Positions 1 to 7,093 of a DNA stretch of 55,180 nt are shown here, in pieces. Each line of letters begins with the position of its first letter. Positions within the stretch are counted from its first letter, which is position 1. Made by a program: the position numbers and the translations under genes. The stretch is from an uncultured Mogibacterium sp. (GTDB lineage: Bacteria; Bacillota; Clostridia; Peptostreptococcales; Anaerovoracaceae): NCBI RefSeq assembly GCF_938041965.1, contig NZ_CALISE010000009.1, forward strand, positions 1 through 55,180, read 5' to 3'. The notes beneath the pieces are model-generated. The model did no database searches, was not told the origin of the DNA, and worked only from the letters and a program-made list of their open reading frames with translations.

Positions 1-50
1 AGGGCTTTGCCCGCCTACTTAACAACCACGCGTTCGACGCGTGGATGGTT
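1..50. repeat. Palindromic hairpin repeat, left copy
   Basis: A perfect 8-bp stem CCACGCGT / ACGCGTGG (26-33 and 37-44) closes on a TCG loop. Just outside it lies a second small hairpin, GGGC-TTT-GCCC (about 3-13). The same two-hairpin arrangement recurs in inverted orientation at the right end of the window. Such structures resemble REP-like or IS200/IS605-end hairpins; no transposase is nearby, so that assignment is inference. Confidence 0.6.
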
Positions 51-95
51 TTTTAACGTGGTACTGAGATTTTGCTAGCCTAAATAAACAGGAAT

Positions 96-581
96 TTAAC
101 TTAACAATTCTTGTCTGAGACTTTCGCAAATTTCTGCCATTTCCAGCATATCCTCCCGCGGAGTAAGTTCAGAAAGGTCATACTCAAGCGGATTTTCCGA
201 AAAGTCGGAAAGAGCTTTATTCAAAAGCTCATAATCATCTGGTGTAGCAATGATATTTATCTTGCGAGAATCTGTATCATATGGCTCTAAGTCGTGTAAA
301 TCAACACTGCCATTTACCTTGCATTCTAATAATATCGCAGCAAGGTCGGTTAATATATCAATGGCGAAAGTAAAATCAAGATAGATTCCCATAGAATTAG
401 TAAAGCCTAAAGGGGAAGTGGTTCTTCTAAAGTCCCCATCTTGCCTGTTAAGGCCTAAAGCTTGCAGTATGTCGGAAAACTCTATCTCGTCGCTACTTTG
501 ATCTTCTAAAAAAGCGATAAGGTTAAGACTATCGTCACTGTCTCCGATATAGTTGTTCCAATATTTGTTTTCGATATACAT
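96..581 (-). CDS. Hypothetical acidic 161-aa protein
   Basis: I do not recognise this with certainty. It is a soluble, acidic, single-domain protein without signal peptide or membrane segment, and starts at an ATG behind a GGAGG-type ribosome binding site. The N-terminus (ENKYWNNYIGDSDDSL) and a central hydrophobic helix (about residues 72-88) resemble small stand-alone proteins I associate loosely with immunity-type proteins of polymorphic toxin systems, but no toxin gene is visible here. It is monocistronic, with its own promoter at 626-653, and is the first gene inside the left hairpin repeat. Function unknown; the gene itself is credible from its length, ribosome binding site and promoter. 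Confidence 0.7.
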   Translation of the reverse strand: MYIENKYWNNYIGDSDDSLNLIAFLEDQSSDEIEFSDILQALGLNRQDGDFRRTTSPLGFTNSMGIYLDFTFAIDILTDLAAILLECKVNGSVDLHDLEPYDTDSRKINIIATPDDYELLNKALSDFSENPLEYDLSELTPREDMLEMAEICESLRQELLS

Positions 582-625
582 TCAGGTATCCTCCGCAAAT
601 GTCAATTTGTCGATTAGTTATTGCA

Positions 626-653
626 ATTATATCATCATGCAATATTATGTCAT
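626..653 (-). promoter_or_regulatory. Promoter of the 161-aa protein gene
   Basis: On the minus strand, -35 ATGACA (648-653) and -10 TATAAT (626-631) are separated by 16 bp, about 45 bp upstream of the ATG at 581. Confidence 0.55.
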
Positions 654-678
654 ACCTCAAGTTGATAGTAATTAGAAA

Positions 679-692
679 TTATTACGCATAAT
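679..692. repeat. Second, inverted copy of ATTATGCGTAATAA
   Basis: Exact reverse complement of the 14-mer at 1597-1610. The two copies bracket the activase gene. Confidence 0.5.
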
Positions 693-693
693 C

Positions 694-727
694 TAAAAGG
701 GCTACTCACATAGAAATAGCCCTTTAG
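694..727 (-). terminator. Rho-independent terminator after the activase gene
   Basis: Stem AAAGGGCTA / TAGCCCTTT with a 12-nt loop. On the minus strand the right arm is followed by T-rich sequence. It lies about 35 bp beyond the stop of the ATPase activase gene. Confidence 0.65.
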
Positions 728-759
728 TTATATGGTCGCTCACATTGTCTTAAAAGCTT

Positions 760-1524
760 TTACTTCTCGATTTTCCCTGCCAGAATTGCGGCTCCATATG
801 CACCAGCATATCTGCCATTAGGAAGCGGAGTGACTGTTCGCCCTAGCTTCTTAGAGAGAAGCTCTGCAAAATATTCATTCCCACTTAGCCCGCCGGTTAT
901 CACGCACTTATCTGCGATAGCTTTCTTTTGACAAAGTGTCACGACCTTAGTCGCAACGCTATCGATTACACCAGCTGCAATCTCTTCCTTAGGGCGACCT
1001 TCACCCATGTAGTTGATAACCTCAGATTCTGCGAAAACCGTGCATATCGAGCTAATCGGTATCGGATTACCCCGTTTAGCCTCATCGAATAGCTCTTCGA
1101 TTGTAAGTCCAAGGCGATTTGCCATAACTTCGATGAACTTGCCCGTTCCAGCGGCACACTTGTCATTCATGAGGAAGTCAACGGCCCTGCCATCTTGAAC
1201 CAAGATATACTTGGTATCCTGCCCCCCGACATCGATTATAGAGCAGTCTTCCTGTCCCGCCATCTCATAGCCACCGCGTCCGTGGCAAGTGATCTCGGTG
1301 ATTACTTTATCCGCGTAGTCTACTGAGATTCGTCCGTACCCAGTTGCTACAATCTTAGCGCTCTCTAAATCCACGCCGAGCTTCTCAAGGTTTTCCTTGA
1401 TTATGCCAGCAGTAATCTTGCTGTTCCAGCCCGTCGGTAGCACCTCGAAACGAGGCCTATCATCTTCTCCAATCACACAGACCTTAGAAGCGGTCGATCC
1501 AATATCAATTCCAATTCTAGTCAT
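760..1524 (-). CDS. Acyl-CoA dehydratase activase / double-cubane protein reductase (HgdC/YjiL family)
   Basis: An ATPase of the ASKHA fold that, as a homodimer with one bridging [4Fe-4S] cluster, performs ATP-driven one-electron transfer to a partner iron-sulfur protein. The phosphate-binding motif GIDIGSTASK is at residues 5-14. The family's two cluster cysteines are visible at Cys123 (in NDKCAAGTGKF) and Cys163 (in SSICTVFAESE), spaced as in HgdC. Its 254 residues match the stand-alone activase length; there is no fused second copy. The partner is almost certainly the protein encoded upstream at 1956-3227. It also has a separate promoter at 1619-1646, so it may be expressed apart from its partner. 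Specific substrate unknown. Confidence 0.9.
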   Translation of the reverse strand: MTRIGIDIGSTASKVCVIGEDDRPRFEVLPTGWNSKITAGIIKENLEKLGVDLESAKIVATGYGRISVDYADKVITEITCHGRGGYEMAGQEDCSIIDVGGQDTKYILVQDGRAVDFLMNDKCAAGTGKFIEVMANRLGLTIEELFDEAKRGNPIPISSICTVFAESEVINYMGEGRPKEEIAAGVIDSVATKVVTLCQKKAIADKCVITGGLSGNEYFAELLSKKLGRTVTPLPNGRYAGAYGAAILAGKIEK

Positions 1525-1596
1525 TATAAATCCTTTTCATTTTGCCTAATCACATCTGACTTAGAGCATGACACATAATCAAGTTTTATCAAACAT

Positions 1597-1610
1597 ATTA
1601 TGCGTAATAA
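1597..1610. promoter_or_regulatory. Candidate operator ATTATGCGTAATAA at the activase transcription start
   Basis: A near-palindromic 14-mer (ATTA-TGCG-TAAT core) lies right at the predicted start of transcription. The identical 14-mer, on the opposite strand, occurs at 679-692 just beyond the activase stop codon. Position and repetition suggest a regulator site; no regulator is assigned. Confidence 0.35.
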
Positions 1611-1618
1611 GCATATTA

Positions 1619-1646
1619 ATTATATTAAGTATACCAAGTATGTCAA
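1619..1646 (-). promoter_or_regulatory. Consensus sigma-A promoter of the activase gene
   Basis: On the minus strand, -35 TTGACA (1641-1646), 16-bp spacer, -10 TATAAT (1619-1624): both hexamers are exact consensus. The predicted transcription start (about 1612) leaves a leader of roughly 88 nt before the ATG at 1524. Confidence 0.75.
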
Positions 1647-1699
1647 ACAACAGCTAGGCATACATAACTCTAGGCACACTTATCCAAAAGCTATAGCAT

Positions 1700-1954
1700 C
1701 TAGCCGTATCTATGCCTGCTACTGTTGAATTCGTTATCTAGCCCGTTTATGGATATGTATCTTAGCTGCTGTTCTTCGGCAAGCTCCTTTATAAAAGGTA
1801 CATCCTCTTCCTTGACCAGTAGCGACACACCGCAGCAAACGCTTAACTCGCGCGGAGTCGGACTGATTTGGGCGTAACGTGAAGTTGCTTTTATAGCACG
1901 ATACATTTCCATGGCGTCCGTGTGATTATCGAACAAAACATAATAGTGGAGCAT
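1700..1954 (-). CDS. DUF3343 family protein, putative Se/S carrier-like
   Basis: A small 84-residue protein of the DUF3343 family, recognised by the N-terminal aromatic strand, the 'TPRELSVCCGVSLLV' segment with vicinal Cys40-Cys41, and the overall length. DUF3343 proteins are thought to be Se/S-carrier-like, from their cysteine motif and their company with selenium and iron-sulfur genes; no reaction is established. The gene starts 2 bp after the stop of the upstream iron-sulfur protein gene, so the two are almost certainly cotranscribed. A second DUF3343 gene with a different cysteine pattern lies at 54808-55053. Confidence 0.8.
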   Translation of the reverse strand: MLHYYVLFDNHTDAMEMYRAIKATSRYAQISPTPRELSVCCGVSLLVKEEDVPFIKELAEEQQLRYISINGLDNEFNSSRHRYG

Positions 1955-1955
1955 C

Positions 1956-3227
1956 TTAGCCTAGCACCTCGATAAATGCCTCTATACGTGTCTTGAGCTG
2001 CTGTGCATCGCTGTCAGTGTAGTCTGTCTCGATTCCGAGCACTGGGATTCCAGCTTCCTTGAGTTTGTCCTCAAGCAGGTAACCCTCGATGTCGTATGTC
2101 TGGCAGAACTTTAGGTTAACATCGATTACAGCATCTACGTCGTATTCCTTAGCAAGTCTGATTATATCGTCGAAACGACCTGAGTTAGGAGTGAAACAAG
2201 CGCAGTTAATCTTCATGTAACGGTCAGCGATATTTGAAACCATATCATCGAGATTCTCGCCTGATTCATCTACAAAGTTCTCAAAGTAACGAGTTCCAGT
2301 ACATGTCTCTTCACAGACAACAGCTGCACCAGAGGTTTCAATTAGATTATGCATCTTCCAGTTTGGAATAGCCATAGGAGTTCCAGAAATCATGATGCGC
2401 TTAGTTCCTGCAGGAAATACCGAAACGCCATCAGCAACTCTCTTCTCGAGCTCGTCACAGAGTTTGTTAACCATAGTTGTGAATCTCTCAGGATCGTCAT
2501 AGTAAGCGATCTGGGAGATGAGAAGTGTGTCAGTTCCGCTGATAGGAACGTTCTTGTTCTTGCGTAGATCGTACAGTCTCTTGAGAGCAGCACGCTTAGC
2601 GTTAATCTTTTTGATGTTCTCAGCTAGCTTCTCAGGAGTGATCTTGTTGCCAGTTTCCTTCTCAACCATCTCGAGTAGATCGTGACACTCATCAGCCCAC
2701 TTTGCGATATCCTTAGGTCTCTTCATCTGAGGAAGATCCATGATGTGCATCCGAACGTCAGTGCCGAGGATTTCGTACGCCTTCTTCTTGCCATCGCAAG
2801 TGTTTTCACCGATATAGATATCAGCGAGCCTGTAGAAAGGACATGTTCTGTCAAATCTAGCTCCGAGCATAGCCTTGATAAGTGGACATGTATTTGCTGG
2901 CAAATATCTCTCTCCACCTGGAACCCAGAACTGAGAACCTGCGCAAAGTCCCGTAGCTATGCCGTTGCCTGCAAAGATAATCTCGTCAGGAACATATGTA
3001 CAGAATGTTCCGAACACCTTTCCGCCGTTCTTCTTAAACTCGACGAGCTCAGCTGGACGTAGGCCGTGAACATCAGCGAGAACCATGTCAAAATAATCCA
3101 TGGCTTCAGGTCTATTTTCCTGCGATAGAAATACGTCACCAATTGCTCCTGGAAGAACGCTACATAGTAGGTCGTGATTCTCCACGTCCATACCGAGATC
3201 TTCCCACATCTTACGATAATCTGCCAT
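1956..3227 (-). CDS. 2-hydroxyacyl-CoA dehydratase family / double-cubane cluster protein (HgdB/YjiM-like)
   Basis: A single-subunit member of the HgdB/FldC/YjiM superfamily. Cysteines in iron-sulfur-type contexts are visible at 76 (FGTFCTYVPDEII), 95 (GLCAGSQFW), 114 (NTCPLIKAM), 129 (TCPFY) and 144 (ENTCDGKKK), with more in the second half (VCEETCTGTRYFE, NCACFTPNSG, KFCQTYDIEGY). The lone B-type subunit, the adjacent single activase and the CDGKKK context fit the double-cubane cluster proteins, which hold an [8Fe-9S] cluster and reduce small molecules such as acetylene or hydrazine. A true dehydratase would normally have two different subunits. Start: ATG 3227 (423 aa) is preferred because GGAGG lies 8 nt upstream; ATGs at 3242 and 3233 sit on or before that site. 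Confidence 0.85.
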   Translation of the reverse strand: MADYRKMWEDLGMDVENHDLLCSVLPGAIGDVFLSQENRPEAMDYFDMVLADVHGLRPAELVEFKKNGGKVFGTFCTYVPDEIIFAGNGIATGLCAGSQFWVPGGERYLPANTCPLIKAMLGARFDRTCPFYRLADIYIGENTCDGKKKAYEILGTDVRMHIMDLPQMKRPKDIAKWADECHDLLEMVEKETGNKITPEKLAENIKKINAKRAALKRLYDLRKNKNVPISGTDTLLISQIAYYDDPERFTTMVNKLCDELEKRVADGVSVFPAGTKRIMISGTPMAIPNWKMHNLIETSGAAVVCEETCTGTRYFENFVDESGENLDDMVSNIADRYMKINCACFTPNSGRFDDIIRLAKEYDVDAVIDVNLKFCQTYDIEGYLLEDKLKEAGIPVLGIETDYTDSDAQQLKTRIEAFIEVLG

Positions 3228-3268
3228 TTTCATAACCTCCATAATAATAAGTCAAATATACTGATAAA

Positions 3269-3295
3269 ATTATATCAACTAAGCGAGTAGTGCAA
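3269..3295 (-). promoter_or_regulatory. Probable promoter of the double-cubane operon
   Basis: On the minus strand, -35 TTGCAC (3290-3295) and -10 TATAAT (3269-3274) with a short 15-bp spacer. The rest of the 3228-3566 gap holds only this promoter, the opposing promoter at 3474-3501 and AT-rich sequence. Confidence 0.4.
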
Positions 3296-3473
3296 ACATT
3301 GAATAAAATGATAAGTTTTGTACAATCCATAGAATTTCTTTATAATCATTTGACGCTTTATAAATATGGTATGAATGCAGGTGGTAATTAGCAGATGTTG
3401 TGGGGTCTCTATCAAAAGGAGCGAGAACTCGTAAAATAGACTGATTATGAAGCATACTATTTTAGAAAAAATG

Positions 3474-3501
3474 TTGACAATAGAAATCGATATGATACAA
3501 T
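3474..3501 (+). promoter_or_regulatory. Promoter of the glutathione peroxidase gene
   Basis: -35 TTGACA (3474-3479), 16-bp spacer, -10 TACAAT (3496-3501), followed by an AGGAGG ribosome binding site about 10 nt before the ATG at 3567. Confidence 0.7.
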
Positions 3502-3566
3502 TGAATTGTTCAAAAGACATTTAATAAAACTAATTAATATATGAGATATTCATAGGAGGATATGAA

Positions 3567-4112
3567 ATGGCACAGATTTATGATTTTAAGCTAGCTAGAC
3601 CAGATGGAAGCGAGCTAAACCTCGCTGATAACAAGGGTAAAGTAATGCTCATCGTTAACACTGCAACAGGATGTGGATTCACACCTCAGTACGAGCCACT
3701 AGAAGCACTTTACAAGGAGCTACACGAGTCCGGACTAGAGATTATCGATATCCCTTGCAACCAGTTCGGTGGACAGGCTCCTGGATCAGATGATGAAATC
3801 CACGAGTTCTGCACACTCAATTACAACACAACATTCCCACAGCTTAAGAAGTCAGATGTAAACGGTGAGAATGAGCTTCCACTTTACACATTCCTCAAGA
3901 GCCAGAAGGGATTCGAGGGCTTCGGAGACTTCCCAGACAGAGAAAAGTTCGAAGAGTTCGTTGCAATGGGCGATCCTGATTTCAGAAACAACGCTAACAT
4001 CAAGTGGAACTTCACTAAGTTCGTTGTAGATAGAGACGGTAACGTAGTTGCTAGATTCGAGCCAACAGCTGATATGGGTGAGGTTGCTGCCTTCGTAAAG
4101 GGCCTTATCTAA
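3567..4112 (+). CDS. Glutathione peroxidase family thiol peroxidase (Cys type)
   Basis: A soluble 181-aa GPx-fold peroxidase reducing hydroperoxides. The catalytic tetrad is visible: Cys36 in NTATGCGFTPQYE, Gln70 in the CNQFGGQ loop, and Trp147-Asn148 in IKWNFTKF. The active site uses Cys rather than selenocysteine. Cys64 (PCNQF) and Cys82 are candidate resolving positions. Bacterial Cys-GPx enzymes generally use thioredoxin, so glutathione as reductant is doubtful in a Clostridia-like host. Monocistronic, with a strong promoter and a terminator at 4219-4250. It fits with the flavodiiron protein at 36.6 kb as oxidative-stress defence. Confidence 0.92.
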   Translation: MAQIYDFKLARPDGSELNLADNKGKVMLIVNTATGCGFTPQYEPLEALYKELHESGLEIIDIPCNQFGGQAPGSDDEIHEFCTLNYNTTFPQLKKSDVNGENELPLYTFLKSQKGFEGFGDFPDREKFEEFVAMGDPDFRNNANIKWNFTKFVVDRDGNVVARFEPTADMGEVAAFVKGLI

Positions 4113-4218
4113 TCTATAGATAGTATTTTAAACAATAAATAGCATAAGCGCACATATGGATTCAGCAATGGGTTGAGATTAAAGTTATATGTGTGTGCAT
4201 GTATAGAGCTAAAACTGG

Positions 4219-4250
4219 TGTCCACCGAGTGAATTCGGTGGGCACTTTTT
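4219..4250 (+). terminator. Rho-independent terminator after the GPx gene
   Basis: A 10-bp stem (4219-4228 with 4235-4244, one G-T pair) is followed by a run of T. Between here and 4338 I see only AT-rich sequence. Confidence 0.8.
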
Positions 4251-4337
4251 GCTTTATTATTTATCGTGCGGTTAGATAGTTATCTAGACTAGATAATGAT
4301 TAAATGATGATTATTCGGGTGAAAAATGCGTAATTGA

Positions 4338-4365
4338 TTGAATGTTCGTTTAAAAAATGTAAAAT
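4338..4365 (+). promoter_or_regulatory. Promoter upstream of the uORF/membrane protein pair
   Basis: -35 TTGAAT (4338-4343), 16-bp spacer, -10 TAAAAT (4360-4365). Predicted transcription start (about 4372) is only a few bases before the GGAGGG site at 4375-4380. Confidence 0.5.
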
Positions 4366-4390
4366 TATCTTATCGGAGGGTTATCATGAA

Positions 4391-4444
4391 ATGCGAGATT
4401 ATGACGAATTAACGGAGAGCGCTGTAAGATATGGATATGATTAA
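4391..4444 (+). CDS. Short upstream ORF (17 codons plus stop) overlapping the next gene
   Basis: ATG at 4391 lies 10 nt after the strong GGAGGG ribosome binding site (4375-4380) and encodes MRDYDELTESAVRYGYD. Its TAA (4442-4444) lies inside the start region of the membrane protein, which has ATGs at 4431 and 4437 in another frame. The same ribosome binding site could instead serve an 8-codon ORF starting at 4386. The arrangement resembles a leader peptide with translational coupling. No homology is recognised. Confidence 0.35.
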   Translation: MRDYDELTESAVRYGYD

Positions 4445-5549
4445 GAAAAATGGAATTAGCTTAAAAATTAATTACCTCATACATATTGGCATAGCAATAC
4501 TTTTTGCGTCTTCATTTAATGTATGGCTTGTAATTAGTGGGTCAGATATCGGTTTTGTTAAATACCTTATAACTGCAGCTCTTTCATGCCTTGTTGCATT
4601 AATATTTGTTAGAGTATTATCTCCTGTCAAATACATCGTGAATAGCCTGATATGGAAATCAAAAGAGAGCAAGCAGTCAGCATATGCCTTCTGGATATTC
4701 GTATATCTCAATGGTCGCATTAACCACTCATCGCAGTTATACATGATAAATGAACTTTTTATTCCAGATAAATATCTGCGAGGCCCAATTAAGAATCTGA
4801 ACTATGAAGAAATTAGATTAGAGTTACGAAGAGTAGAGATACTGACAGAACTCGTTATGTTCATTCTGTACAGCTGTATTTCACTTGCAATTTATAGGAC
4901 TAGTAACATGCCGTTCTACTTGATTCCTTTTGCTGGAATGGCTATAGATATAGCAAATTCGAATATTGAAATGGAAATATTTAGAGGTAAATTCACGAAG
5001 CTTCGCGACTCAAAATATTTTGAATATTATGTAATTAGGGAGCGGTTACTCGCGGACTCTAATGATGAAGAAGCGATTAAAAGATTTGTAGAGCTCGAAG
5101 CTGAGAACTTTGAAGACAGAGAAAGAATTCACGAGAGGATATCAATCTGGAGCAGGATAGTCGTAGGAAAAGCTCTGAACAGAGAAACTCTTACAGAAGA
5201 GATGAAGTTCTTGCTAGAGAGAAAATATCTCGAAGTTATCTGGGAGTTATTTGTAACACATGAGACATTAAATTTGCTGAATCTATATATTACATATGCC
5301 GTAATAATTGGTGAATTGAACACAGAAAAGGTTGCATTAAATATCCTGAATAGATGGAAAACTCAGGATATAGGGTCTAGGTTAAAGGCTAAATTTGAAT
5401 ATTCTGAGCAGGCCTTTGCTGGAGATAAAGCAAAGCTAGAGGACCTAAGGCTGCGAGCTGGCGAGTTCTATGAGGAGTTTGCCGAATGCAGAAATGATGT
5501 TGATGAAGTTAAGACGGCTTATCTCAAATTAATAGAATCGAAAGGCTAA
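4431..5549 (+). CDS. Multi-pass membrane protein of unknown function
   Basis: Not recognised as a known family. Residues about 13-35 and 42-64 form a transmembrane hairpin, and a second hydrophobic pair lies near residues 140-175. The remaining C-terminal half (about 190-372) is charged, helical and probably cytoplasmic, rich in Glu/Lys/Arg with coiled-coil-like stretches. No catalytic motif is visible. The start is uncertain: ATG 4431 has GGAGAG about 12 nt upstream, and ATG 4437 is also possible; both may depend on translation of the short ORF that ends here. Monocistronic between a promoter at 4338 and the terminator at 5584. Slightly AT-richer than its neighbours. Confidence 0.75.
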   Translation: MDMIKKNGISLKINYLIHIGIAILFASSFNVWLVISGSDIGFVKYLITAALSCLVALIFVRVLSPVKYIVNSLIWKSKESKQSAYAFWIFVYLNGRINHSSQLYMINELFIPDKYLRGPIKNLNYEEIRLELRRVEILTELVMFILYSCISLAIYRTSNMPFYLIPFAGMAIDIANSNIEMEIFRGKFTKLRDSKYFEYYVIRERLLADSNDEEAIKRFVELEAENFEDRERIHERISIWSRIVVGKALNRETLTEEMKFLLERKYLEVIWELFVTHETLNLLNLYITYAVIIGELNTEKVALNILNRWKTQDIGSRLKAKFEYSEQAFAGDKAKLEDLRLRAGEFYEEFAECRNDVDEVKTAYLKLIESKG

Positions 5550-5583
5550 TATTACAGTTAAAAGATAAATAAATAAAATGATG

Positions 5584-5618
5584 AAACTCGTTTGCCGCCT
5601 AGTGCAGCAAACGAGTTT
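5584..5618. terminator. Bidirectional terminator between the membrane protein and lpdA
   Basis: A perfect 12-bp stem AAACTCGTTTGC / GCAAACGAGTTT with an 11-nt loop. It is flanked by A-rich and T-rich sequence, so it can serve both convergent genes. Confidence 0.8.
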
Positions 5619-5664
5619 TACGTTTAGAAATTGTTATAATTGTGATTCGCCTGAACAGCTGATA

Positions 5665-7038
5665 CTATCTAGCCGCTTCTGCAATCGCTTCCACGAATGT
5701 TGGGTGTGGATGAATTGTGGAAGCTACATCTTCGAGTGTCAGCTTGTTTGAAATAGCTAGCGCTAATTCGCCTACGAGATCGGTAGCGCGGCCGCACATG
5801 AGTTGTGCGCCGAGCAGTATATGGCTGTCAGCGTCGGCAATCAGCTTGATGGTGCCGCGGCCGAGGTCCTCGAGGACTGTCTTGCCGTTTGCTCCCATAG
5901 CGTACTTCTTGGTTATGATTTCGATACCCTGCTCCTTGGCCTCGTCCGCGGAAATGCCGACGGACGCAATCTCAGGTACCGAGTAGATGCAGGTTGGAAC
6001 GGTCTCCATGCGAATTGGTGGTTCCTGACCGTTCATGTGAGCAACTGCATTTCTACCCTCAGCAGTTGCTGTATGAGCTAGCTCGATGCCGCCGATTGCG
6101 TCACCGATGCCATAGATGCTCGGACTCGCCGACTGGTAGTGCTCATTAACGGCGAGACGGCCGCGCTCTCCTGCAAGATGCTGGAGCTGCTCAGATAGCA
6201 GACTAGGAACATCAGATCTTCTGCCGACAGCCATGAGAACAGCATCTGCAGGGATTGATTTCTCCTCATCCTTTTCAGTGTAAACAACCGCAAGTCTTCC
6301 GTCCGCTTGCTCAATTCTAACAACAGGGCACTTAGTGAGAACCTCAATTCCATCCTTCTGCAGGCTCATCTTCAGACTGCGGGCCAGTTCCTTATCAACA
6401 GTAGGAATTAGACGGTCTAGAGCCTCAACAACAGTTACGTGTGAGCCAAAACCATTATATACAGTAGCAAACTCAACCCCGATAACGCCGCCGCCGATGA
6501 TTACGAAATCATCGAAGGGCGTACCGCCCTGCTCGAGGAGCTCGGTCGAGTCCATAACGCCCTCGAGCTCGGCGCCCGGAATAGGCGGAATAAACGGATT
6601 GCCACCAGTTGCAATCAGGATAAACTTACCAGTTACCTCATGTGATTTGCCCTCTCTATCAGTGTACGATACAGTGTGCTCATCTTTGACTAGCGCGAGG
6701 CCATGTAGTAGGTCGATCTTAGCCTTTGCAAGACCGGTTTCAATGCCCTCGCGTAGGGTATCAAGCACCTCGTCCTTACGAGCTCTAACAGCATCAAGGT
6801 CAACCTTAACATCAGCAGCATTAACGCCGATTTTAGCACCCTCTCTAGCTTCCTTAGCGAGCTCGGACGAGCGCATGATAGTTTTTGTAGGCACACAGCC
6901 TCTGTTGAGGCAGGTGCCACCAACTCTATCCTTCTCGATTACAGCAACCTTCATGCCGTACTTAACAGCGTCAAAAGCAGCCTCATAGCCACCAGGGCCA
7001 GCACCAATAACAACTAGATCATAATTAAATTCAGCCAT
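5665..7038 (-). CDS. lpdA: Dihydrolipoyl dehydrogenase (glycine cleavage L-protein)
   Basis: An FAD-dependent pyridine nucleotide-disulfide oxidoreductase that reoxidises the dihydrolipoyl arm of GcvH with NAD+. The N-terminal FAD site GAGPGG is at residues 12-17 and the redox disulfide Cys43/Cys48 in GGTCLNRGCVPTK. The NAD-binding GGGVIGVEF motif lies mid-protein, and the C-terminal dimer-interface HPHPTF supplies the catalytic His. There is no N-terminal lipoyl domain. It is the last gene of the glycine block, 55 bp after lplA. With no pyruvate dehydrogenase genes in view, its role here is most likely glycine cleavage. Confidence 0.95.
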   Translation of the reverse strand: MAEFNYDLVVIGAGPGGYEAAFDAVKYGMKVAVIEKDRVGGTCLNRGCVPTKTIMRSSELAKEAREGAKIGVNAADVKVDLDAVRARKDEVLDTLREGIETGLAKAKIDLLHGLALVKDEHTVSYTDREGKSHEVTGKFILIATGGNPFIPPIPGAELEGVMDSTELLEQGGTPFDDFVIIGGGVIGVEFATVYNGFGSHVTVVEALDRLIPTVDKELARSLKMSLQKDGIEVLTKCPVVRIEQADGRLAVVYTEKDEEKSIPADAVLMAVGRRSDVPSLLSEQLQHLAGERGRLAVNEHYQSASPSIYGIGDAIGGIELAHTATAEGRNAVAHMNGQEPPIRMETVPTCIYSVPEIASVGISADEAKEQGIEIITKKYAMGANGKTVLEDLGRGTIKLIADADSHILLGAQLMCGRATDLVGELALAISNKLTLEDVASTIHPHPTFVEAIAEAAR

Positions 7039-7093
7039 ATCTTCCTCTTTTCATAACGATAGTGCAGATGCACCAAGATATACCTATATAATG

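Noticed and set aside
1956..3227. Classical 2-hydroxyglutaryl-CoA or lactoyl-CoA dehydratase
   Set aside because: Only one B-type subunit is present, with no second subunit, CoA-transferase or acyl-CoA dehydrogenase nearby; the double-cubane type fits better.
3275..3520. 81-aa minus-strand frame in the gap upstream of the double-cubane gene
   Set aside because: It spans two promoters, has no ribosome binding site and encodes an AT-driven hydrophobic sequence.
3567..4112. Selenocysteine glutathione peroxidase
   Set aside because: The active-site codon is TGT (Cys), not TGA, so the selenium genes at the right end are not needed for it.
6335..6988. Long plus-strand frame (217 aa) opposite lpdA
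   Set aside because: Antisense shadow of a clearly conserved enzyme gene; composition is Ser/Pro/Arg-rich and no ribosome binding site is present.
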